64,000 nt of DNA from Channallabes apus (Eukaryota; Chordata; Actinopteri; Siluriformes; Clariidae): positions 28,957,151 to 29,021,150 of the forward strand of contig CM060118.1 of the NCBI GenBank assembly GCA_030522415.1, given 5' to 3'. The number at the start of each line of letters is the position of its first letter. Within the stretch, counting starts at the first letter, position 1. The translations under genes were made by a program, and so were the position numbers. This document shows, in pieces, positions 49,901 to 62,000 of the stretch. The notes beneath the pieces were generated by a model, which saw only the letters and a list, made by a program, of their open reading frames with translations, was not told the origin of the DNA and searched no databases.

Positions 49901-52900
49901 TCGTCTGCCCTGCTGGGTGAATACACACACCTACCTATCGTCTCCCCTGCTGGGTCTTAGTGCTTGCAGAGTTTCTGAGTGTGCGTGTGTGTGTCTGTGT
50001 AAGGCAGAGAGTGTGTGTGTTTGTTTGGGAACCTGAGAGGAGGGGGGCTGTAAAGCAGAGAGAGTGTGTGTGTATGTGTGTGTGTTGTTGTAAGTGAATG
50101 AGCGCACTCACACACACACATACATACACACTCTCTCTCGGCTTTACAGCCCCCCCTCCTCTCAGAAACTCTGCTCAGTCTGCTCTGTCGCGGTAAGGTG
50201 CTGGTTAATTTGTTTTTGTTGTTTAAGTTTACAGCAGTGATTCCGTTAGTATGCGCTCACGCGAGTGTGACTAGCGATGTTCCTTGCTAATTTTCAAACG
50301 GTTAATTTTTAAACTGTTTTAAAAACGATCTCTCCGTTAATGTGTGTGTGTGTGTGTGTGTGTGCATTTTACACGCGCCTGCGTGCACAAACGGAAACAC
50401 CTATCTGTCCGGATTAATTTTTTACGGGTTTTTTAAAGGTAAAGTGCAGGTTAATTTGTTTTATTTTTTACTTTCTATTTTGTGTTATTTTTATGTATTT
50501 ATTTTTTTGGGCTGTAGAACGAATAATTTGAGTTTCCATTATTTCTTATGGGAAAATTTAATTTGGTTTACGAGTGTTTTGGAATACGAGCCCACTTCCG
50601 AAACGAATTATGCTCGTAATCCGAGATTCGACTGTACTATCATTTTTGTTTTTTTTAATTATACAGTAATATGCAAATCTTGAGCCAACCCTCATTTCTT
50701 CATATCAAATTTAATTACATTTATAAATTAAATTAAAGAAATTTATGAATGTTTCACACAAATGTTTCACTGCAACAGGCAGCAAAGTGCCTACAAATAC
50801 AAACAAAGTTTAATCTTTCCAGACACCTCAAGATGATAAATATTGTTTAGAAGGCAGATTTATTTGGGCTATAAGTGCATCTCTGGCGATTTCTTTAGCT
50901 TGCTATTGTACAGCGTTGTTGATTCTTTATATATTTATATACTTTATGTATTTACAATTTTCTATTTTATAAACCTCATTTTATAGAACCATCTAGGACT
51001 CCAGTATACTGCTACAAAATCTACACCGTTAGACCTATATGGAGAACTCGGAAGAGGATGATAACGAGTGTTTAGGGCCAAAACCCTTTTTTGGGCTCTG
51101 TGTGAATTCTGTTATGTTTGTTAGTGTCCTTAATGTAAAAAATTTCTGCTGCCCCTTCCGACATTAACGCCTTGGTATCGATTCTTAAGCACCATTTTTG
51201 AGTTGTTATTGATTTTTGAGCACATTTATGGGGTTGTTTTTATCCCCTCCTTACCTGTTCAGCAGCATTCGCCCAAAAATACTCGCATTAAATGTAGTTA
51301 GAAGTAATGAAAAATTTTACACATTGATATTTTAAGGAAAATAATGATGATTAAACACGATTGAAAGATATATTACATGTTAAAGTCCGATGCACAGTAG
51401 AAATGTTTTAATCCAAAATGTCCGTAGCTTGATCATTTCTACTAATTTCATAATCAAGTCAGATGACAAATTTACCATATACTTTTTATTCATAAAATAT
51501 ATGTGGTTGCCAAATGTTGCAGACAAGTTCGTGAAAGAGTGAAATTCTGAAAATAAGAGTAATGTTTTTGCGTATACATGCACACGACATACTCCCCACG
51601 CATACGCCATACACCTTACCCTGCATGGCTCAGGTTCTGTATATTCTAGAAGGACAGAGAAAATTACAATATCTGCACTAAATGTATTCATACACAAAAG
51701 TGCATCACTATTTATATTCATAAGAACATTCAGGGGATAACAGTTGATTAAGAGAGAATCTAACAAAACACACACAATATTATATATAATGTATCAGGGC
51801 TCCTGAATATACAGTACTTGTATTGACAAAGCTGAGATCCAAGTCACAAAACAACAGAAATAAATAGATAAAAAATATATAAACACATTTAACTGTGCAG
51901 TCAAATTTAAAGTGACAAAGTGACACTAGAGCTGAAACTACTGAAGAAGCCAAAAAGCAAAGGTAATAATAATAATAACAATAATAATAACCATAGGAAT
52001 ACTACCACTACTACTAATAATGATGAATGGAGAAAGCCCATCAAAGAATAATCATTATTGATTCATTAAGAAGAAAAGAAAAGGAAAAATAAAGATCCCG
52101 AATATAAAGTGAATCTCTCTCCTTCTATTTCTCTGCCTCTTGCACATGCGATTTTCTCATCATGTTTTTAGTCTTTGAGTGTTCTTATGAATAAAAACAT
52201 AACTAAACTCAATTTCCCTCGTTGAGTAATACTATGTCACTGCCCTCGTGCTTTAATGCTGCAGCTGGTGTATCCTCCATGTGGTGTGTTAATTTTAATC
52301 AGATTACACATATATTATTTCACTTCATTTGGAGAGAATAAAGAGGCGGAGCCCCATGCGCTCCAGCCGCAGAATAGCTGTGTACGTGAGGGAGTGGGGG
52401 CAGGACTATGGGACATACTGTATGTCCCATTCCTCCAACGCCTATAGGTCGGCGCCTATCCATTAACGGGATAATATTAGGTCAGTATCATATTGTTGAC
52501 ACCTCAAGAATAATTTGCAATAGTCATTAGCATCATTTTAATTTCACTGTATGTCTGTATAACACTATTTGATTCCTTAATGACTCGCTATTAAAACTTT
52601 ATTATGTTGATAACACGGCATTATTACCTCATGTCAAATTGCGATATAGAGTCAATTTCATGTCCTTTCTTCTAAATCGTTAACAGCTCGATGTGGGGTC
52701 GCTACTCTTAAAAAAATAACCAAATTGGTCGGGAGACGTCAAGGGAGGTCAGTTGAAAATTCGGGTGAGTGGTACGGGGAAATAAGTAAGACTGTAAATC
52801 ATTTTCGAATGTCCATTTCTGTTTACCCAACTAACATTAAAAAATTTAAACCTAGTAGCAATTCAATTGTCTAAATCCTTGAACACTGTGAACGGAGATC

Positions 52901-55302
52901 AAAGCCTGACTACGAATGGAGATCATAGCCTACTTACAGTAAGTCAATAATTTTTATTATAATGTGCACAGTATGCCAGAGACAATTGTCTGTTGAAATG
53001 TTTGTGGTGAGGTTCTGTAAACTTGCTAAGGAACAATGATAAAGAACACAGAAAGACAGCAAAAAAAAAAACTAAAAGAAATACAGACAGAATTAAAAAA
53101 AAAAACCACCATATTAGAATATACACTGCTGGAAGAAAATTGAGAGAATACTTAGTTCCAGTTTCCAACACTTAACATTTATACATAGACAAACACATCC
53201 TTATAAACCTCCACCTCAAATAGTCCACATAACCTCACCTTAACATTATCAGTCCTTTAAACATGAACAATTCCTTAAATCAATGATTCAATCAGTGTAA
53301 ACATATACCTATAGCCAGTCCCAGTTTCACAGTTACACTCCGGTTCAAACATACACTGAGTTGTTAGTGTATTAGTTCACAGGACTAACTTGAATAAGAA
53401 TTAGACGGTTGTGTTCTGCTGTAATTACTAAAATTTAACACTGGAAAAGGTTAAATCTTTTCCAAAGTGACCTTTGTGACTTTAAATGTTAATCAATTAT
53501 AGATTTAAAAGAGAGCATGGCAAGCAATGTGCATGCAAACAGAGTCTGTAGCCACTCGCACTGGAGTGGATAATTTCAACACACAGCTCCTTTTGGATTG
53601 TGGTAGGGATTCCCAGTAGTTCTATGATGTATTCCTCAATCTGCTTGAGACTGTCCACTCCCCTCAGCACAAGGTCAAGTGTTTTACCCTCTCTTATATG
53701 AATCCAAGTTTGATCATCCTATTTTCAATAATTCTATTCTCCGGAGGATTGACTTCATGCAATAATTTACATAATGTGTACATTCACGTCTGGTAAATGC
53801 ACATTATCGACTTAAGTCTTCAGAACTTTGTGTCAGGCTACTAGTTTCAAGTGCTCAAACCCCATCTTAGCTGTTTTGTCTTTAGATGTACAAAACAGGA
53901 TATGAAGTGGCAGGATGGAACATGATCACTATAGCACATCTGTGTGCATTTTCAACCATCATTTTAAAAGGGAGAAGATTTGAAAGTTGCACTACAAAAG
54001 TTCAGCCATTTATAGGGTGAGCTGTCAACATTTGTTGAGGGAACGTTGGGGGAGGTATCTTTTTATATGAGGTCACATTAGCGGAAAACTAATTTGCATG
54101 TTTAAATTCTGTCCATTAGAAATGCAAAAGTAATAAAAAGCTGGGAATTATTTTCCCCCTTCATTCTCATGGATCATAAGGAAACTTTTGCAAGTTTGCG
54201 ATAGACAACGCAAATGCAATTACATAACATCAAATATATTAACGCAAGTTCATTTTGACTCTCTGTTGGTTCACAGAAAAATTTCAATCGTGTACAGAAT
54301 ATTTTGTACATGAAGTTACGTTTTTCTAAAAACAAATTGCCTACATACACCGATCAACCATAACATTAACAACACATAACATTAACACGTTGGCATTGAT
54401 TATCAATTATAAACCTATTATGGGCACTCAATGCTGTAAATCATTGTCAAATGTCCATTTCTGTTTCCCCAACTAACATTATGCGTGAGGACAAAGGCCA
54501 GCCCATCCCACAAAAAACTAATGTAGCACAAATCGCTAAAAAAGGTTTTTAGGTTTTACACACACACATTGAAAACCCATCTGAATGTCTAATAACGCCT
54601 AAAAAGTGAACTTTGCACAATATGGCCCCTTTAAAATTGTTTAATTTTATACTCAAGTGTACACTTATTCTAATTTTGTTTACATTAAGACACCTTAGAC
54701 ACAACATCTGTAGAGTAGCAAGAAGGTTCCACCGCGCTGTGCGATCCACCGGGCTGCGCAAATAAACCACATCATCTCTGCGCTATCCAGATGCTGTCCA
54801 CTGGGTTCAATTGGTTCAATCGGGTGTAAAAACAATAAAAACGAGAGCACACAAAATCCTTATCAACTGTTTACTCTCCTTTATTCACAAAAACAACCTG
54901 AAACTCCAACACACGCGACACTCTAGAGCAGTGGTTCCCAAACTGGGGGAATAATTCAAGGGGTCGCGAGAGGGATTAAAAAATATTTTTTTTGTGTGTG
55001 TTTATAATACACACTTTTCAGTATTACAAGTAAATCCTATAAATAAATATTTTCTGATTTGTAAAGATATTACTGGTTGAGTGTGAGTGTTTAAATTGAG
55101 TGTTAAAAAAAAATTTGCGACTCAAAGATATGATATGACATCACTGTGCAGCGACTGACTCACTAGTTATTGCTAGAGATGTTCCGATACCATTTTTTCC
55201 CTCCCGATACCGATTCCGATACTTCGGCTCAGGGTATCGGCCGATACCGAGTACCGATCCGATACCTGGGTGTGTATCTGTACTGTGTGTGTGTGTGTGT
55301 GT

Positions 55303-55359
<57 letters not shown>

Positions 55360-55388
55360 TACATACATATACATACATACACACATAC

Positions 55389-55435
<47 letters not shown>

Positions 55436-58400
55436 GTACATACATAATAAATATATATATAATTTCTTTTTTAAGTAAAATACTACTAGCCCTGTGTAAC
55501 GGGTTCGACCCTAAGTGCACGGGCGACACCATGAAACACGGACACGAGGCGAGGTCTTACAGCAAAAAGGGTCATTTATTTAGAAAAATGGGGAAGGAAA
55601 GGGTTAAAGGCTCTCTGCGGTCTTTTCCACTTCTGCGGCAGGGATGCGAAGGCGGGCTCTACGCGGAAGTGAAGGTGCCGCGGGAGATCGCGCAGCTCGT
55701 TCACGCGCTCCTCTCGTGGAGATTAAAGGCGCCCCCCTTTTTAAAGTCTTTGGGCCGCATCACATCGCCCCGCTCTTGTGCCACTGTCTCTCATAAAATC
55801 CACCGCGTCGCAAGGTCCAGTTTCCCAACAGTCAGACCCCGAGCTACACTCCCCGCTGTGTTTTATAGCGCCGATAGCTCATGGGCCGTTGCCTGATTCT
55901 GCGTCCCTGCTACTTCACATACCTAAAGGGTGGGGAGGCCGCCTAACTAGTGAGCGAGGAGCAATACCTGTATCAATTTGGGCGCACGCCCATCACAGGC
56001 GCACGCCGTGACACTCTGTAAGTAAGCTAAGCTAGCAAAGCTAGCGGGCATAAATAGGTTATGTTTAGGAAAATGGTATCGGATCGGTACGTGGACTCAA
56101 GTACTCACCGATTCCGATGCCAGCTTTTTTTGTGGTATCGGCAGCATTTCCGATACCAGCATGTGAAAACCGCAACTGCCGAGATGGATAAATTTGTTAT
56201 TCGCAAATCTAAAAATGTTAAGGAAATTGTTTGCCTGAGTCATCGGAACCATGTACATCGACCAAGCAAAAGAGCAAGACCCCGTCAGACCAAAGTAGGA
56301 AACGTCGGAAATATGAGGTTGAATTCAAGTGCAGTATCAGTATTCACTAAGTTGCGGTAGCAACCGAATACATGAGTTGTCCCGTGCAGCAATGGATGTA
56401 CTGCTTCAATTTGGATCTACATATTTGTGTGAGCAGTATTTTTCCGCTGTTACATATATAAAAAATAAATACAGCTCATGACATGATGTCGAAGATGATA
56501 TCAGGCCACGAATGAAGCTTTTGTGGTGCCAAAAACAAGTACACCCTTCCCATTGAAAGGCAAGCCAAAATTATTTTGATGTATAGTAAATGTAGTAAAA
56601 ATACTGTGAACAGCTTGTTATGTTTATTGCTTGTTTTTGATAGTGGGGGTCGCGAGATCTTGCTGATCTTCAATTAGGGGTCGCTGGCTTGAAAGTTTGG
56701 GAACCACTGCTCTAGAACGGGACGTGGGCATGCGCCTTTTGCCCTTCTACGGCAAGCCCCGAGGGGATAAAAACCTCACACACACATATGCACCTCACGA
56801 GCGCCTGTGCATCTAACATTAGCACAATATAACAAAATCTAATTAGGTCTGTTACACATCCAATCGAATATGGCCAAAGTAAAAATTGCGGCAAACCTCA
56901 GCAATTCCCAGTTTAAATAAAATTACATTATGTAAAACAGTTTCTTTGGGTTTGAATTTTTATTCATGCATTTTCAGATACAAATTGCTATATTGTGATA
57001 TATATCGTTATCGAGGTAGAAAATTGCTTCTACCGTGATAGAAGATTTTGGTTATATCGCCCACCCCTAGTGGCAACCTTATTATATATTAATTACATTT
57101 ATGCCATTAGTTTTGTGCCATGCACGATTCTGGCTAGATCTGGGATTTTTGCTCACAGTTCTTGTGATCTTTTTGACCCCACTGGGTGGAGCCCCAGATC
57201 AAGGGAGATTATCAGTGGTCTTGTATGTCTTCCATTTTCTAATAATTGCTCCAACAGTTGATTTCTTCACACCAAGCTGCTTACCTATTGCAGATTCAGT
57301 CTTCCCAGCCTGGTGCAGGTCTACAATTTTGTTTCTGGTGTCCTTTGACAGCTCTTTGGTCTTGGCCATAGTGGAGTTTGGAGTGTGACTGTTTGAAGTT
57401 GGGGCGGCGCAGTGGTGTAGTGGTTAGCACTGTCGCCTTGCACCTCCAGGGTCTGGGTTCGATTCCCCGGCCAGGCTCGATTCCCGTCTCTGTGTGCATG
57501 GAGTTTGCATGTTCTCCCCGTGCTTGGTGGGTTTCCTCCGGGTACTCCGGTTTCCTCCCACAGTCCAAAGATATGCAGGTTAGTCTAATTGGCGTTCCTA
57601 AATTGCCCGTAGTGTGTGATTGGGTGTGTGAGTGTGTGTATGTGTGTGCCCTGCGATGGATTGGCACCCTCTCCAGGGTGTACCCTGTACCCTCTCCAGG
57701 TCACCCGCGACCCTGAACACAGGATTAAGCGGGATAGAAAATGAATGAATGAATGAATGTTTGAGGTTGTGGACAGGTGTCTTTAATAATGATAACGAGT
57801 TCAAACAGATGCCATTAATACAGGTAACAAGTGGAGGACAGAGGAGCCTCTTAAAGAAGAAGGCACAGGTCTGTGAGAGCCATAAATCTTGCTTGTTTGT
57901 AGGTGACCAAATACTTATTTTACAAAGGAATTTACCAATTAATTCATTAAAAATGTGATTTTCTGGATTTTTTTTTTTTTTTACCTCTCATAGTTGAGGT
58001 ATACCTATGATGAAAATTACAGGCCTCTTTCATCTTTTTAAGTGGGAGAACTTGCACAATTGGTGGATGACTAAATACTTTTAGACTTTTTTTACTGTTA
58101 GACCCTAACCCTAACCCCACAGTACATAATCTTTGGTAGGGCTGCACGATATTAGGAAAATATGCGATATGCGATATTGTTGTTGAATACTGCGATAATG
58201 ATATTTCTTGCGATATAACATTTCCCTAGAGAAATGCATTTTTTTATTATTATTATTGCCTATTTTTTAAATTATTTATTTATATGTAATGATCATACTA
58301 AAATAAACAGGTAATAGATATTCGTCTGATGTAATTAAATCTAATTCAGGCTAAAAAGAAACTATATGTCAAGGAAGTTGCAAATATTTAGACTTCAAAA

Positions 58401-59048
58401 CACTATGAATGACTTAAACCCCTCAGCAGATATTCTGATTTCTGGTTTGCTGTTACTATAAACCTGCCAACACAATATGAATTACTTTCAAACATTACTG
58501 TTTATTTAAGTGGAACCATACACACATCAATAGTGTCTTAAAACAAGAGCATCTTTTAAACTAAATATTCTCTTTGGCTTGCCTGTTTTTTTTTTATAAG
58601 AATAAATATTATTAAGCAAAAATTTAATAAAAAAAATACTATTTGTCACACACACACACGCACACACACACGCACGCACACACACGCACGCTCCGCGACC
58701 GGCACTAGGACCCGGAAGTAATGCGGGCGCGAATCTGGAAGTATAAGAGGAGTAAACAAAGCATTGCATACAGCTTAGTCACTGAGTTCACCATGTCGGT
58801 TCAGATTCGAGTGTGTGTTTATAGGACGCGGGTTAAATGTGTGTTTTTCCCTTGCTCCCCTTCTGTGAGAGTCCTTAAACTAATTCGCGTGGTTATCCTG
58901 CCTACTCGCTTGCTTCCGCATTTGGGTTTACCGTCTATAAAGGGCTAGCGGCTAATCGCGGCTAACGGCTAATCGCAGCTAACGGCTAATCGCTAAATCT
59001 TCTGATCATCCGGGGTTAGTTCGCGACAGAATGAAGTATAAAGATATA

Positions 59049-59086
<38 letters not shown>

Positions 59087-62000
59087 TGGTGTGAAAAACT
59101 ATTTGCCCCCTTCCTGATTTCTTATTCTTTTGCATGTTTGTCACACTTAAATGTTTCTGCTCATCAAAAACCGTTAACTATTAGTCAAAGATAACATAAT
59201 TGAACACAAAATGCAGTTTTTAAATGAAGGTTTACGTTATTAAGGGAGAAAAAAAACTCCAAATCTACATGGCCCTGTGTGAAAAAGTGATTGCCCCCCT
59301 TGTTAAAAAATAACTTAACTGTGGTTTATCACACCTGAGTTCAATTTCTGTAGTCACCCCCAGGCCTGATTACTGCCACACCTGTTTCAATCAAGAAATC
59401 ACTTAAATAGGAGCTACCTGACACAGAGAAGTAGACCAAAAGCACCTCAAAAGCTAGACATCATGCCAAGATCCAAAGAAATTCAGGAACAAATGAGAAC
59501 AAAAGTAATTGAGATCTATCAGTCTGGTAAAGGTTATAAAGCCATTTCCAAAGCTTTGGGACTCCAGCGAACCACAGTGAGAGCCATTATCCACAAATGG
59601 CAAAAACATGGAACAGTGGTGAACCTTACCAGGAGTGGCCGGCCGACCAAAATTACCCCAAGAGCGCAGAGACAACTCATCCGAGAGGCCACAAAAGACC
59701 CCAGGACAACATCTAAAGAACTGCAGGCCTCACTTGCCTCAATTAAGGTCAGTGTTCACGACTCCACCATAAGAAAGAGGCTGGGCAAAAACGGCCTGCA
59801 TGGCAGATTTCCAAGGCGCAAACCACTTTTAAGCAAAAAGAACATTAAGGCTCGTCTCAATTTTGCTAAAAAACATCTCAATGATTGCCAAGACTTTTGG
59901 GAAAATACCTTGTGGACCGACGAGACAAAAGTTGAACTTTTTGGAAGGTGCGTGTCCCGTTACATCTGGCGTAAAAGTAACACAGCATTTCAGAAAAAGA
60001 ACATCATACCAACAGTAAAATATGGTGGTGGTAGTGTGATGGTCTGGGGTTGTTTTGCTGCTTCAGGACCTGGAAGGCTTGCTGTGATAGATGGAACCAT
60101 GAATTCTACTGTCTACCAAAAAATCCTGAAGGAGAATGTCCGGCCATCTGTTCGTCAACTCAAGCTGAAGCGATCTTGGGTGCTGCAGAAGGACAATGAC
60201 CCAAAACACACCAGCAAATCCACCTCTGAATGGCTGAAGAAAAACAAAATGAAGACTTTGGAGTGGCCTAGTCAAAGTCCTGACCTGAATCCTATTGAGA
60301 TGTTGTGGCATGACCTTAAAAAGGCGGTTCATGCTAGAAAACCCTCAAATAAAGCTGAATTACAACAATTCTGCAAAGATGAGTGGGCCAAAATTCCTCC
60401 AGAACGCTGTAAAAGAATCGTTGCAAGTTATCGCAAACGCTTGATTGCAGTTATGGCTGCTAAGGGTGGCCCAACCAGTTATTAAGTTCAGGGGGCAATT
60501 ACTTTTTCACACAGGGCCATGTAGGTTTTGATTTTTTTTCTCCCTAAATAATAAAACCCCTCATTTAAAAACTGCATTTTGTGTTTACTTGTGTTATCTT
60601 TGACTAATAGTTAAATGTGTTTGATGATCAGAAACATTTTGTGTGACAAACATGCAAAAGAATAAGAAATCAGGAGGGGGGCAAATAGTTTTTCACACCA
60701 CTGTGTATATATATATATATATATAAAGATATAACCGGGTATAAACATAGTAAGGGCCCATCTGATTGGTCAAATTTGGACACACAAATGCTTGGCAAAT
60801 AAAGTATTTATCGCAACTCCTTGCGATATGGTTAACGCGCATGCCATTATCGCGATAACGATATTTTTTCGATATATCGTGCAGCCCTAATCTTTGGTAA
60901 AGGAGTGTGGCAGTATGTGGTTTGGCAGTAGCGGTATTGGGTGTGGTTCAGCAGTAGGTTATTTACATAGATTCTGATCCGGTGCCTTTCTGACAAGCAG
61001 AAGAAATTGTCATGTACAATAGAAGAAGAACATATTGAAATCATTCTCATGGCTGGATCAGGAAGTTGTTGCAAGTTTGCAATGGACAACGCTAGTGCAA
61101 TTACATGACACCAGATAAGTTGACACAAGTTCGTTTTGACTCTCTGTTGGTTTACAAAAAAAATTCAATCATGTAGAGAATATTTTGTACACAAAGTTAC
61201 GTTTTACCAAAAAAAAATTGCCTAGATACACCGATCAGCCTTAACATTAACACCACATAACATCAACATGTTGCCACTGATTATTAATTATAAACCATCT
61301 TAGATTATTAGAAACCAGTTTACAACTGGCGAAAGAATTATGGGCACTCAATGCTCACCCATGCTTGCGATGACCAAAGGCCAGACCATATGGTCCAATC
61401 CCACAGAAAAACAAATGTAGCACAAATCGTTAAAAAAGTCAATGCAGGCATCAATAGAAGAACACTTCTGTCACACATGGGACCCGGCAGGCAAAGAACC
61501 AAAGAATCGCTATCCAGCCTCCAAACTTTCCAAGTCACAATCAGATCAAGAACCCATGGGATGTCCTGGACAAACAAGTCTAAATCATGGAGGACCCACC
61601 CCACAACTCACAACACCCAAAGGATCTGCTGCCACAACCTGGTGCCAGACACCAAAGCACACCCCGAGAGAGCCTGCAGAGCCATGTCCTAAGGGGCAAA
61701 AGATGCCCAGGTTACACAACAGCAACATGCATATTATAGGACATAATGTTTTGCATTGTAATATTATGGCTGATCAGTGTACATAGACTTTTTGGACATC
61801 CTGTATTTAAATTACAAGTGAATGTCACCATATAACATCTTTGTTTTTGTTCCTGTTTTGCTTTCTTTTTGGAACGCTATAGTGTTCCAACATGGCTAAT
61901 AGATAATTAACAGCATATTTTATCAAACTGCTTCTTGTAGAAGCAAGGGGCAGAAAAAATAAATGTGGTCCACAGGGTTGCTTAATTGTTGTTAAGTCAT

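Larger units (their letters stand above)
55172..56152. mobile_element. Nested DNA element with CGATACC-rich subterminal repeats
   Basis: The left edge GAGATGTTCCGATACC and right edge GGTATCGGCAGCATTT are imperfect inverted ends, with many CCGATACC/GGTATCGG copies inside. Exact borders and the target duplication could not be fixed. Confidence 0.5.
54929..56709 (+). mobile_element. hAT-Charlie-like transposon, internally deleted, host to nested insertions
   Basis: CAGTGGTTCCCAAACTGGGG and the inverted TTTGGGAACCACTG form the ends, with CTCTAGAG (54921-54928) and CTCTAGAA (56710-56717) as a 7-of-8 target duplication. A GGGGTCGCGAG motif sits inside each end. It contains an N-terminal transposase piece and a C-terminal piece joined without the middle, plus a second DNA element, a microsatellite and a solo LTR. 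Confidence 0.85.
58137..60889. mobile_element. hAT-type element (TAGGGCTGCACGATAT ends) hosting a Tc1
   Basis: TAGGGCTGCACGATATT and the inverted ATATATCGTGCAGCCCTA form the ends. ATCTTTGG flanks at 58129-58136 and 60890-60897 (perfect 8 bp). Subterminal GCGATAT motifs occur at both sides. Without the Tc1 it is about 1.1 kb and has no transposase. Tandem CGGCTAATCGC units lie at 58949-58998. Confidence 0.9.

Noticed and set aside
55170..55896. Long open frames rich in Tyr/Ile/His/Thr on both strands
   Set aside because: They run through TA/CA microsatellites and the solo LTR; repeat artefacts.
58098..58117. CCCTAACCCTAACCCC, resembling telomere repeat
   Set aside because: Only about two and a half units within a Tc1 relic; far too short for an interstitial telomere.
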